Part shown: positions 32,539-43,363 of the stretch, one piece after another
Layout: every line of letters begins with the position of its first letter
How positions within the stretch are numbered: the stretch's first letter is position 1
From: Strobilurus pachycystidiatus
Taxonomy: Eukaryota; Basidiomycota; Agaricomycetes; Agaricales; Physalacriaceae
DNA length: 64,000 bases
Assembly: GCA_019915135.1 (NCBI GenBank)
Contig: JAHLMK010000022.1
Span: 558,001 to 622,000 of the forward strand
Direction: 5' to 3'
Made by a program: the position numbers and the translations under genes
Notes under the pieces: model-generated
The model's database searches: none
Told to the model about the DNA's origin: nothing
The model's input: the letters and a program-made list of their open reading frames with translations, nothing else

Positions 32539-34473
32539 CTATTGACCGTTCTTAACGGGTATCAGCCTACTGCTCGAAGAATCTGGCAACAGCCCAGTCG
32601 CCGCCTTCCTCAACTCCCGCCACCGAATAAGATCCTGGCCCTGAGGCTTATCACCTTCCGTGCTATTCCGGAACAAGTGATCCAGTGTCTCCAATACCGC
32701 CGACGCCAGTTTCTCTGAATGGAACTCCCGATGCTTGAGCGCCTTTTTGGATTTGGGCACGTCGTAGCCTTGTGTGGGCCGCGCGTTAGCTGCCAGGACG
32801 TTAATGTCGAGATAGTGGACTAGACGGAGCGCTTGGCGCATGTTGGCACGATTTTCAGACGCTAGAGCCGTGCGGACGATGAGAGAGATGTTCTCGGATG
32901 TCGGAGGAAGAACACGGGGGTGTTGACGGTCTGACTTGGGGCTCTTCTCCACGCCATCCATGAAGTGGTGACAGTGAATCCCTGTCATCAACTGGAATGC
33001 CTTGATGGCACTGTTCCAGTCCACGCTGCGCCAGCAGGCACCGAGGACGAGAAGGAGCGTTGATGTGCGAGGACGCAATGGCTCCTTCCTCTGTGGGTTA
33101 CTGCCGTGTATTGCCTCTGTGACGAGCATCCAGTCGAGAAGGCCAAATTCGTATTCCGCCGATGCTGGGGGTGGAGTTATCAACTGGCGCGCCTTTAGGA
33201 CCTCTTCGACATGTGCACGGTCGATGAGTTCCTCAGCATTGCGTCGCTTCTTGACACTATCGAAGATTTCAACAGCTGATTCATGCTTACCGCTGTGTGA
33301 GCAGAGTAGCAAGACAGCTGCGAGGCTGTGTGTGGAGAGGGGTAGAGGAGGGATGTGCTTCTTGTCGGAGGATTGAACAGGAAGACCAAGATATTCGCGT
33401 ACAAGCGTGAACGCAAACTCCTGATCATTTGGTCGACCTTTGGAGAGAGCAATGAGGGCAGACGAGAGGAGATGGGAATCGACCGTGAAGCCTTTCTTTT
33501 TTGACGTCTTTATCATTTGTGTCCACAATAGCTTCGCGCTGGATGCGTTCTGCTGTATTGTAAACGCGACATCGACACCATAGGGCAGCTTCATTGGGGA
33601 CAGTGCCTGGAACATGGCGGTGTAGACGAGGTGGTCAGGCCATACTGGGCCCTTGGGATCGAGACCATAGTAGACGTCGAACATTTCCTGATAACGCCCG
33701 GCGTCACCGAGAATTTTCATGTAGAGGGAGAGAGGGGAGCTGGATATATCGGCGTCATTTGGGTTTTCTGCATGAAGGGACTCCATGTGGCGCATGTAAT
33801 GCTCGAAGAGGGTGTCCGCGTTCTTCATTTGTTTCGTGTGAGTCGACCAGTCCTCGATCCGCGAGAGACCATTAAACATAGTCTGGAATGTCCGCATTGT
33901 TGGACTGAATCCGCGTCGCTTCATCTGGCCGAACCTTAGCAAGCAAACTTGGAGTCCATTTGCTGAAGAACCTACATCGGTGTACAACTGATACGACTGC
34001 TGGTATTGATTGGCCTTCATGCATTCCCAAATAACCGTGTTCCACACTACCGCGTTCTGTGCGTCTCGCGGCGAGTTCTTCAGCATCGTTATCGCCGCCT
34101 CCAGCTTGCCTTCGTCGCACAGCTTCTTGAGCCGCGACGAGAGGATATGCGGCTCTAGTTTGGGCAAATCTGTCGGTCGCTCGACAGAAGGATCAAAGTG
34201 CTTTGACCTGTACTTTTTTACCTCTTGTGCGCCACCTCTTGCCGGCTCTCTCGTGCGCGTCATAGTTCGCCTTTCCTCTGTCCTGGGCTCCCGCTCCCCA
34301 GCCTGCGTCCTAGGCGCCTCCGAACGCTCATAGAAGCGGCTTTTGCCTGGCACTGCCGACCGAGGCTTCCAGGTGTTTCTCTGCGCCGCCAGCGCATTCG
34401 ATGTCGTTGAGAATGAAGCAAAAGCCGGTTCGAGCGAGCAGCGCGTCTGATGAAGAGAGCGACTTAGCAGCAT
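32539..34473 (-). CDS. Mitochondrial PPR-like protein
   Basis: Minus strand, two exons joined over a 51-base intron (33975-33925). The start at 34473, MLLSRSLHQTRCSLEPAFAS, is a good mitochondrial presequence; an upstream ATG at 34548 would add 25 residues less like one. The body is helical with pentatricopeptide-like units: AVVWNTVIWECMKANQYQQS then YQLYTD joined to MKRRGFSPTMRTFQTMFNGL, later LSLYMKILGDAGRYQEMFDV, and SLAAVLLLCSHSGKHESAVE. About 627 residues after splicing. The intron length is a multiple of three and has no stop, so retention would insert 17 residues. A role in mitochondrial RNA processing or translation is inferred from the family. The 3' end faces the Mcp2-like gene, 234 bp away. 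Confidence 0.82.
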   Translation of the reverse strand: MLLSRSLHQTRCSLEPAFASFSTTSNALAAQRNTWKPRSAVPGKSRFYERSEAPRTQAGEREPRTEERRTMTRTREPARGGAQEVKKYRSKHFDPSVERPTDLPKLEPHILSSRLKKLCDEGKLEAAITMLKNSPRDAQNAVVWNTVIWECMKANQYQQSYQLYTDVGSSANGLQVCLLRFGQMKRRGFSPTMRTFQTMFNGLSRIEDWSTHTKQMKNADTLFEHYMRHMESLHAENPNDADISSSPLSLYMKILGDAGRYQEMFDVYYGLDPKGPVWPDHLVYTAMFQALSPMKLPYGVDVAFTIQQNASSAKLLWTQMIKTSKKKGFTVDSHLLSSALIALSKGRPNDQEFAFTLVREYLGLPVQSSDKKHIPPLPLSTHSLAAVLLLCSHSGKHESAVEIFDSVKKRRNAEELIDRAHVEEVLKARQLITPPPASAEYEFGLLDWMLVTEAIHGSNPQRKEPLRPRTSTLLLVLGACWRSVDWNSAIKAFQLMTGIHCHHFMDGVEKSPKSDRQHPRVLPPTSENISLIVRTALASENRANMRQALRLVHYLDINVLAANARPTQGYDVPKSKKALKHREFHSEKLASAVLETLDHLFRNSTEGDKPQGQDLIRWRELRKAATGLLPDSSSSRLIPVKNGQ

Positions 34474-35446
34474 GACGAGTAAAGGACAATGCGCGTCGAT
34501 CGCGAAAATAATTACCTGACCGGCTTTCCGGGCCGGTAAAGCATGCAATTACCTTGCGCCACGCTCGCGTGTTTCTCTGAGTCTTACCCTTCCAACTCAG
34601 ACTGTTTACAGACTGTACTGAGTTTCATTGTGCCAATGAATTGTCACCCTGTCTCCCAGCCCAATACCGAAAACAAGCGGACAGATCTGTCATACAAAAC
34701 TTGGGTGTAGCGAAACGATCGCCACCCTTCCAGAGCCGCTGAGTTTCTATCTTTTTTGCTCTATCAGGACCTTTCTCCCTCGGACAACTCGCTCGCGCTA
34801 CTTTAGCTGAACTTCCTTCCCAAAATACTACTCGATGGAACCATACAGACTCGCAACTTGCCCCTTCTGTTTCAACCCGTTCGAAACTTGGGGGTTTCAC
34901 AAAAGCTGTTCTAGATGGGCAAGGTCACTCTCAACTTAATTGTTCAGTATATGTTTCTTTGACATGACTATCCCTAGACTCAAAACCACTCCCACACAAA
35001 ACACTACTTATCATCAAGTTCGTAAGATAGAGCCAGCTCGAGTCTAATATGTGGTGTTCTCGACGAGGTCTGCCTTCTGACACTGAACAGTCTGCCTCTT
35101 GACTCTACAAGAGTACCTGGAATGAGATGGGATTCGCATATATCAATGGATTTCTTGACGCCGCCCCCGTCTTGCCTCGCAGACCTGGGCCATTGTGATT
35201 GTTGCAAACTTCATGTTTCGTCACCAGGCAAAGTCATTGTACTTGATCTCTCTGGTCGCATACAGGAGCGTCATCTAGTATGCATGAAGTGGGGCAGTTT
35301 CTCGCTTCAGCCCGCTTGTCGTCATGGAGTCTCATGACAGTTGACCTACAGCTAATTGCAAAATGATACTACTATCAATGATACTAATAGGCCGGACCTA
35401 GGCTCGTGACCATCCGGCTTTGTCAGCAAGCAAGTAACTTCCAAAG

Positions 35447-35880
35447 CCGGCTGGGACCCCATGGCAGCGATTTGGCGGAGCCTGCCAAATATGAGGCATC
35501 GACTTAGAAAAATTTTGGTCAACTTCAGAAAAAAAGTGCAAAATCACCTACATGAAAATGAATCCCCGAGTCCTGAATCGTCGAGATCTGGTATCAGTTT
35601 TGAGGGTGTTTTTTTACTTGTAAGTAATTGTTACCTGGCCTTGACCGAGTCAAGCTTCCGAATCGAGCACCCATGTCAAGCACGGAGGACTTCGACGAAT
35701 TTATAGCTCAAAATTTTGACCCTCGAACTAATTACAGATCTCGATGTTTCAGAGCACTGGGATTTGTTTTTCTTATAGGTAATTTTGCACTTTTTTTTTG
35801 AGGCCAACAAAAAATTTGTTGAAGTCCCTGCCTCATATTTGGCAGGCTCCGCCAAATTGCTGTCATGCGGGCCCAGTCGG
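35447..35880. mobile_element. Fold-back element, probably a decayed MITE
   Basis: The arms 35447-about 35600 and about 35730-35880 are inverted copies. A 29-base core is perfect (35470-35498 against 35829-35857; begins ATTTGGCGGAGCCTGCC); the rest is alignable but diverged, with poly-A/T runs in both arms. The outer ends are CCGGCTGGGACC on the left and, read inward, CCGACTGGGCCC on the right. No target duplication is clear next to the arms, but outside both arms lies a similar direct sequence (CTAGGCTCG...CCATCCG, near 35399 and 35907). No coding capacity. Confidence 0.7.
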
Positions 35881-36689
35881 CTCAGGATGTTACCACCGCC
35901 CCCAACTAGGCTCGGGTCCATCCGCTTCTTCCACGTGGCTGCGCTATTCACGTTTGCGAAGCGGCTGGTAGGATCTGACCGTCACATGGCAGGGTCACAA
36001 ATTTGTGACAAATGACTTGTCATTTTCGTTCATGCTCGGCGTCGAAATTTCTTCTGCTGCTTCGTCCCGTCCTCTGTATGCCTTGCGACACTCTAGATGA
36101 CCTCGCCGATAGATCTCCTCAAATTATCTCAGTCTTGGGGCGCCCTAGCGTCGGCCTTACTCCGCTTTTGGTTCTGGCTGCATATTTCGGCTCGGTCGTC
36201 TAGAATACCTCTCCTTGGGATTTGGTGGAAGCGAAAACGGGAGTAACTGTATCTGATATGATATGTAATGGTCATTCCACTCATCTGTTAGTGCCAGGGC
36301 CTCCCTCTGCTGTGATTCTGTGGTCTGGTCCTAGGTGCCATCTTTTCGGCTCTGTCTGAGGTCCAAAGCTCTCAAGCTCACTTGTAAGTCAAAATATCTT
36401 GGTCATGTGATGGGTTGATATGAATTTTGGACCTTATCAGCCGAACTTCCACCCTTACATTTTTTATGTCCGAAATTTTCAGAAATTGCAACTGTGGGTG
36501 TAATTTTGTTTAATTTACTTATTCCTTTCGTTCTATGAATGATAATGATGCCAACAATGGATTGTGTAAGTTATATGTGGCTGGCTCCAGTGTAGAAGGT
36601 ATAGCAAAGAATTTTGTGCGAGTTGACACGAAATAATTCTAAGTCTTTCGTCACAACCCGGGGCCCCTCCCAAAAAGCCGCGGATTCTC

Positions 36690-36812
36690 CCAGTCGGTAT
36701 ATGAACTCACCCTCCCCCTTGCACAAATATTGAAATAAGAAACAAATAAAGAACCAAATAAGAACCAAACATTACCTCGTGCGTAAGGATTGTGAGGTCA
36801 TATACCGACTGG
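36690..36812. repeat. Inverted repeat with CCAGTCGGTATATGA arms
   Basis: 36690-36704 and 36798-36812 are perfect 15-base inverted copies; after one mismatch the match continues as CTCAC. The loop of about 93 bases is A-rich. The right arm continues into GGTTTCACGAGTCTA, and a near copy (GGTATTACGAGTCTA) recurs at about 36900-36914. Confidence 0.7.
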
Positions 36813-37682
36813 TTTCACGAGTCTAGCCCCCAACCAAACAAACCGAACAATCGGTATTCGGTCCGGTCGGTAACATACTGAGCCGACTGTGAGCCGACTG
36901 GTATTACGAGTCTACCTATTATTTTGCAATTAGCTATACATGTAATTCCTTACCTTCAGATCGCGTCTTACTCATTACTAAGTAGTACTTGGCATCTTCG
37001 AATATCTGCATGTGCCAGCCGCAGATCTGAGGAGGATTCTGAGGTGGCGGCCACGGTCCTGCCACAGTCCAAGGGTCCTGAAACAGCCTTTATTCATTGA
37101 AGGCTGAAGCCATGGGCGGATGAGTATTATGAGATGCTGAGAAGATATTGTCCGTTTCATCGCAGTTGAGTACACGCGCCCGATGAGTCATTCACAAGGG
37201 AAAGATTGAATTCAACGGTCGCCGAAGACGCGGATAGAGAACGGCAACGCGGGCACGCAAGGTGTTGGTAGCGCCAAGTGACTGGGGTGCCTATTCCGCC
37301 GATTCAGAGGTACTGTTAAGACGGAAAAGGGAGTTTAAGGTAGTGCTTTGGCCGCAGTCAAATTTCTGGCAATAGCAGGCTGAGAAGTGAACTTTTCTCA
37401 GTAAAGAAAGCCGCATAGATGAAGGATGAAAGATCGGAAAGCAGCAGTGTATAATTGAAGAATAATGACAGCAATATAGCATAGATGACTGTAGCCTGAC
37501 TGTAGCTATGGAAAGAGGTTTGAATTTGATCCGACATAGCGTGGGTAACCTTCACCTCTGCTCAGCCCACAACAACGACAGTCGTCGCACAGAGTCGACT
37601 GGGCTGATTCGCAGGGCGCCTTAGTTTCATTCTGCTTTCTTGTCAAACTCGCCACCCACGCTCTTTCTTTCATTGCCCCGCC

Positions 37683-39562
37683 ATGCAGCTCTCGCCCCTC
37701 CTCGCCCGCGACAACTGCATCGACTGCCCCAGCACCCCCGTCTGCTCCTGTAGCGCCGACCAAGACTGCTTTCTCATCACCCGGTTCGTATCTTACATCT
37801 TATCACGTCCGCGAGCACCGCTCAATCCCACCGCAGAGACTGCGACACCTGTGCTTCGTACACGTGCGTCGAAAAGGACACATCCTCGTCCTCGTCTAGC
37901 ACTGGTGGCGTCGGCAAAGGCGCGCTCGCCGGCGCCGTCGTCGGCAGTCTCATCTTTCTCGCTGGCGCCGTCGTCGTATTTCTGTGGTGGCGCAGGTCGC
38001 AGCGCCGCAAAGCAGCCGCAGACGGTCTTGAGAAGGAAGCACCCGCGTCGGCAGAGACTGTCTTGAGCAGGCCTGATCCCATCGAAAAGGCCCTCCCGTC
38101 GCCGGCCACCGAGCGCAACACCGTCCGCGTCTATTCCACCTCTTCCAATACCACCATCGACCTTGACCCGGAATCGCAGATGGGCTCTCGTCGGACCAAC
38201 TCTCCGCGTAGCTCTGTCCGCTCCGATCCCTTTGACGACAACAATTCTATCCAAACTGCTGGCACAGAAGGAACAAATGTTATACCCATCGCACTTGTAT
38301 CTCCTGATTCGGCCCAACGCTCAGAGTCCTCCCAGCTTTCCGGCACTTCCTCGCAGCCCGTCCGCCCGCCGCGCCCCTCAGACATGTCCCTGGACAATGC
38401 TCATGCCCCTCACGAAACCGTCCGCTCATTGCCTCCTGGCTACGCTCAGTCGCAGCTCTCCGGCCTTTCTGCAGTCACGCGCAACTCCTACATGTCCAGC
38501 GCCAGTTATGCCAGCGAATTCCTCAATGAGGCGCCGGTGATCATGACGGCCACACATGGACCCGTTCGCCAGGTTCTCGGTGTCTCAAAGGCAGAGGTCC
38601 TCAATGCATCGAATGATAGCCTGAAGCTTCCGGGCAGCAACAGGACTACTGTCAAGTCGCCCCTAGCTGTGACCTCCTTTGGCCCGTCGGATGTTATCAG
38701 CGAGGATGGCAATCCGTTCAGCGACCGTCATTCCACTGCCACTACCCACGCAACCTCTCCAGCGACGACGACGTTTGGTCCCCTGACTCCTGGTGCGGAC
38801 ATGCACACGTCGATGCAGTCATCGCAAGAGGCATGGATCCCCGACGGTCCTATCCTCCCCTGGTCCAAGGCTGACAATGACAACAGCCGTCCTTCCAGCG
38901 TAAGCACCCAGGCGGGCTCTGTCATTGATATCGGGAATGCCACACGGGTCAATGTCGGTCTCTTGGGTCGCTCCCCGTCCTATCGCACGACGATGGGCAG
39001 GCTAGTTACGCCGTCGACCACCGGTCTGGGATCATTCGAAGAGCAGCAGCAGCGAGCATTTGCCCATGCGCAGCAACGAGAGGCGGCGCAGAATAAAAGA
39101 ACTTCTGGGTCGTCAGCCATCTCAGCTACCGCCGATTCCATCCTTGAATCCTTCCCTTTCGTTCCTCCTTCGCCAATCTCTAACAGACCTATGCGCTCAC
39201 CGCCTGTGTCTCCGTTGGGCAAACAGACCTTCTCGTCGTCGCCACCGAATACCCCTTCGGCGCAGGAGGCGGTACATAATATGTATCGGGAAGAGGATGA
39301 TGACCTCCCTAGCCCTCCTGACCGACGGACGTTGGGATTGTCGACTGGGTCACAGCTGTCCACCGCGTCATCTGGCTTAGGATCGTTCCCATTCCAGATT
39401 GACACTGGGAACTCGAGGGATTCACAAGCACCATCTGCATACAGTGGGCGTCAACGTGCCAGTCTTGACACGCTAGCGCTGACAAGCGACCTCTCATCAT
39501 ACCCGCTTGGTTTCGACCGCGACAGCGCTGCACCTCCCATGCCAGCGTCGAAGAAACCATAA
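37683..39562 (+). CDS. Opy2-like membrane anchor protein
   Basis: Two exons, 37683-37783 and 37837-39562, in phase, 608 residues. The short N-terminal ectodomain is Cys-rich: DNCIDCPSTPVCSCSADQDC and, across the splice, DCDTCASYTCVEKD. This spacing matches the Opy2 domain as I know it. One transmembrane segment follows (GALAGAVVGSLIFLAGAVVV then FLWW) and a basic stop-transfer (RRSQRRK). The long cytoplasmic tail is Ser/Pro/Thr-rich and disordered, with repeated SP/TP sites and blocks such as SSASYASEFLNEAPVIMTA and RPMRSPPVSPLGKQTFSSSP. In yeast Opy2 anchors the Ste50-Ste11 MAPKKK module at the plasma membrane in the HOG and filamentation pathways; that role here is inferred from the ectodomain and topology. 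Confidence 0.82.
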
Positions 39563-40019
39563 ATACATCCCTGTCCTCCACCACTCATCAAACGGACATT
39601 GTGACCACCTGTACCCATGTATCACCATTTACAGCGGGCAGGTAACGATTCATCCCCCTGTTATTCTCGTATACGTATCGTTGCTTCCCTCTCTAGTTTT
39701 CCGCTTTTCCGTCCACTCTAGACAGCGAACTTGCTGCGGACTCGTTCCTCGAACTTGTTGCATGCATGTCTCTTGTTTGTTTGGGTCGTTCTGAAATCCG
39801 TCCTTTTCTCTCTTACTTCTCGGGCTCGAGTATTTATCTCAGTACGCTGTGTGTTGTCTTTACCTCTAGACTGAATCAAGTCTGCGATTATGGTTTAGCT
39901 AGGGCGTCGATATCGATGATTCGGCGGGCGCATCTAATATTGACCGGTTCAAATTTCAGAGCGCAAGTGTGGTCCGGTGAATTGTAGAGTATAAGTACAG
40001 GCGTGTGTGGATGGCATGG
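39563..40019. other. Convergent intergenic region
   Basis: About 450 bp between the 3' ends of the Opy2-like gene and yos1. It is pyrimidine-rich with several TTTT runs on the plus strand. No gene recognised. Confidence 0.4.
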
Positions 40020-40413
40020 TTAACCGCCGAGTATGAGTTCGTAGGCAATGACGAGTATATTGCACGCTATTAGCGGTACTGAAGGAACGGTGAGCTTGGA
40101 AAGATATATAACGGAAGGCGTACTTCGCATGAGCGTGCGCACAGCACTTATTAGCTCAATCAGCTTTGTCTTCATGCCCACTTCTCCCTGCTGCCCTCCG
40201 TATCCATTTTGATCATATTGGTGGAATCCACTGTTTTGTTGCTGTTGGGGTGTTGATGCCCAGCCGACTGCGGGGTGGTAAGAACTAGCAATCTACATTG
40301 CGCAAGGAGATAGGCGCACTTCTCGCGAGGAATCTGTCCTCGCTGAGCACGGCCATGGCGTTGACGAGGAGAAGCCCAACGTAGAAGACGGTGCCCAGGA
40401 AGAACATCACCAT
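40020..40413 (-). CDS. yos1: Yos1 family, ER-Golgi transport membrane protein
   Basis: Three small exons on the minus strand, 40413-40320, 40267-40124 and 40078-40020, in phase, 98 residues, close to the usual Yos1 length. Exon 1 reads MVMFFLGTVFYVGLLLVNAM then AVLSEDRFLAR; splicing completes IGWAS. A Gln-rich linker follows, then GMKTKLIELISAVRTLMR and IPLIACNILVIAYELILGG at the end. The N-terminal hydrophobic helix, the SEDRFLARIGW motif and the C-terminal second hydrophobic helix are the hallmarks of Yos1, the partner of Yip1/Yif1 in COPII-dependent transport. The Gln-rich insertion (QQQQNSGFHQYDQNGYGGQQ) is expected to be a loop. The gene is divergent from uL22m, with 177 bp between start codons. 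Confidence 0.9.
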
Positions 40414-40590
40414 GGCTGGCGGTGCGTGTCGAAAGATGATGTGTCACGGCGTCACAGACCGTGACTTCTCTTTTGACGCGATGCAGCAAGTGCAGCGACC
40501 GATTTTGCAGGGTGCGTGCTTTTGCCGGCGTTCCTCTGCGCCTTTTTTTGACGGAAATTAGCAGGGACGCGGACGCTGCGCCATGCGAGA

Positions 40591-41504
40591 ATGCCGATGA
40601 CGGCGGTGGCGGCGGCCAACTGCCTGCGGGGCCAGCGCTAGTATGTTCTCGCGGCTGTACATATCCCTCTGGCCATTGACGCAAAATGACAGCGCGAGTA
40701 ACCTGAATCCCTTCACATGGGTCGCGGACAAGATGAAGCAACGATTCCTCCAGCCGCGGCGGGAAGCGGAGCGGGACGCCAAGTCTATCGCGGCAGCCAA
40801 GAAGGCGGCGGCGGAACGGCAGGAAACGAACATCTTTGACGCTGATGCGGCCAAGGGAGACGCTGGAAAGGATGGCTTAGTTGCAGAAACTGAGGAGAAG
40901 GCTGAGCATGTGAAGCGGATTCCTTATAACCGGACGTTCAAGCATGAATCGGTGAGCGGCTTGTGTACCCTCCCTATGGTTCATCTTTATAGCAACAAAT
41001 ACAGCACGGCTACTCGACGACGACGTTCAAGATTTCACACCGCAAACTGAACGATATCGGTCGCCAGATTGCAGGCAAACCCATCGACCATGCTATTCTC
41101 CAAATGCAATTCAGCGAAAAACGGGCGAGTACTCGCGTCAAGAGCATGTTGGTCACTGCACGCGACCACGCTGTCCGTTACAAGCAAATGGACTCGTCGA
41201 AACTCGTTGTTGGTGAGCTCATTCGTCTCTACTCTCTCAATCAATGGACCGTGACCGTCTTGTAGCTGAATCCTGGGTGAGCAAAGGCGCGCACAAGAGG
41301 AAGCGTGTTGAGCAAAAGGGTCGCGGTCGTACTGGTATCCAGACGCATCCTGCAGCACGGTTGAACGTCGTCTTGAAGGAGGGTAGGACTTTGCAGGAGG
41401 AAAAGGCCCGATCCAAGGCGTACCGACTCAACAAAATTGTCTCTGCCGCTGCTACGCGCGAAGACAAACCTATCCGGAATCCAGGCGCTATGTGGGCGTG
41501 GTGA
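40591..41504 (+). CDS. Mitochondrial large-subunit ribosomal protein uL22m
   Basis: Four exons, 40591-40640, 40693-40951, 41005-41212 and 41266-41504, in phase, 251 residues. The first exon gives [19 protein letters not shown], a plausible mitochondrial presequence; an ATG inside intron 1 (40643) would give a longer-looking but less targeted N-terminus. The uL22 core is present: [40 protein letters not shown] and [20 protein letters not shown]. uL22 lines the peptide exit tunnel. The start is chosen because splicing joins the presequence smoothly to [12 protein letters not shown]. It shares a short promoter interval with yos1 and is followed 151 bp later by OST1 on the same strand. Confidence 0.9.
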
Positions 41505-41655
41505 ACGCTGCTACTATTTATCAATAGAAACTGCTGTAAATCATTCCAAATAATTTCGGACCTCAGCATGCAAAGTGGGTCGGAACTGCGGACCGACCAT
41601 CATTAGCACCGGTCTCGGACACGTAGTGAACTCTCTCTTTTGACCCATTCCAGCC

Positions 41656-43325
41656 ATGTCGCGTCGTTGGGCCAGTCTTGGCGCTGTCCTTACCGTCCTC
41701 CTCTCGGCCCTCTGCGCCTCCAGTCAGTCCTTTGAAAACACCGCCATCGTGCGCACCGTCGAGCTCGGCGGCGCCCTCGTACACGTTAGCACCACATATG
41801 CCGCCAGGGCGCTCGAGCCAGATACCTCCGTGTACACCATTGCCCTGAGCCCCGCAGAGATTGACAAGACGAGCTGGCTGGACGTCAAAATAAAAGGGCA
41901 GCAGCAGACCCTCGACATCAGCCATTCCATAGACGTCGGAAGGTGCGTCGCCGCCGCCAGCATTGCTCTGCGTTCGTGCACTCATCTCTGTCCCTTAGCG
42001 ACGTGCACCTTCTTGATGTTGCCCTCCCAAAAGCTCTGGGCATCAACGGAACCATCAATCTCGTCCTCGAGACCGTGCAGACGCACGCAACATGGCCGTG
42101 GCCAGAAGCAGCTGCCCAGAAGGACGACCAGGCGCTCAAATACAAGACGGAACTCTTTGTTCTCAGCCCATACCGCACCAATGTTCAACGGACAAAAGTC
42201 AAGTAAGGCTAATCGAACAACGTCTATCTATCCACCTTCTCACCTCTTCGCAGGGCGCAGTCACCGCGTTTTATCTCATACACCACGCCCGAGAACCTCG
42301 CCGCCTTCACCGACTCTGAGCCGGTCACAAAGTCTGGCGCGACATTGACATACGGTCCTTATACCAGCATTCCTCCTTCCGCCAACGGCCCCTTCATCGC
42401 CAAGACGCAACAGAGCATCCTCGCTCACTACTACCACGAATTCCCCGTTCTCGAGCTGTCCAAGCTCAGACGCTCGGCCGAAGTCAGCCACTGGGGCGCC
42501 AACTTGAACATCCAGGACGAGATCACCCTCCACAACGCCGGCCCAGCGTATGTCTCCATTTCATCCGGGAAATTGTGTTCTAACATTCCCCAGTTTGAAA
42601 GGACACTTTTCGCGCCTAGAGCACCAATCTCAGTCTTTCTACAAACGTTCCGCTGCTCATGTTCTCCCGGGTCTCACCCTCCACCTCCCTGCCGGCATCA
42701 GCAACACGTACTACTATGACCTGATTGGCAACGTATCCACCTCCCGCCTGCGCGTTGCCCCATCCACCAAGAAGAGCCAGCGAAATACATTCAGCGTCAT
42801 GGAGATGCGTCCCCGCTACCCGATAATGGGTGGGTGGAACTACAGCTTCACCCTTGGATGGGACGCACCACTGGCCGATAGCGTCAGCTACAACAAAGCG
42901 ACCAACAAGTACACCTTGGAGGTTCCCATCATGACGCTTATCCCCGACGCTGTGGTTGACGATGCAGAGCTGAAAATCATCCTACCTGAGGGTGCTACAG
43001 AACTTGAGTTCTTTGTACCGTTTCCCGCTATTGAGAACACCATCTCGACGCATGTCACTTACTTGGACACTATTGGACGACCGGCGCTGACCTTGAAGTA
43101 CCGCGATCTCACTGACAAGCATGCGCAGTCAATCTTCGTAAGGCCTATTGGTTCGCTATCACATGTTCGAGCTGATGATTGGCATAGGTCTCATACAAGG
43201 TGCCATTGACTGCACACCTCAGGAAGCCCTGTGTAGTCGCTGCTGCGTTCCTGAGTTTATTCACCTTTGCGCTCGCGGCGAGACGGATTGACTTGACGAT
43301 AGCGAAGAAAACAAAGACAGCATGA
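41656..43325 (+). CDS. OST1: Ribophorin I / OST1, oligosaccharyltransferase subunit
   Basis: Five exons, 41656-41942, 41999-42202, 42254-42547, 42594-43137 and 43188-43325, in phase, 488 residues, as expected for fungal OST1. OST1 is a non-catalytic subunit of the complex that transfers N-glycans to nascent chains in the ER. A signal peptide (RRWASLGAVLTVLLSALCAS) precedes the large lumenal region with SFENTAIVRTVELGGALVHV, SYTTPENLAAFTDSEPV, NIQDEITLHNAGPALKGHFS, RNTFSVMEMRPRYPIMGGWN and TLIPDAVVDDAELKIILPEG. The last exon gives a transmembrane segment (PCVVAAAFLSLFTFALAARR) and a short basic cytosolic tail. The 3' end lies 38 bp from the convergent secreted-protein gene. Confidence 0.94.
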
Positions 43326-43363
43326 TGATACAAAACTGTTGCAATTATTGTTATAGGCTCAAT

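Larger units (their letters stand above)
34474..37682. other. Long gene-poor region with degenerate inverted repeats
   Basis: About 3.2 kb with no supported gene, interrupting an otherwise dense region. It contains a fold-back repeat at 35447-35880 and a cluster of CCGACTGG motifs with an inverted repeat at 36690-36914. A/T-rich stretches around 36,400-36,780 resemble decayed transposon sequence. The last few hundred bases are probably the promoter of the Opy2-like gene. Confidence 0.6.

Noticed and set aside
34625..34900. 91-codon minus-strand frame upstream of the PPR-like gene
   Set aside because: No domain, splice signals or hydrophobic pattern; random-looking composition in a repeat-rich region.
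40172..40741. 189-codon minus-strand frame
   Set aside because: It runs through yos1 exons and introns and the uL22m promoter in the wrong frame; the spliced yos1 model explains the locus.
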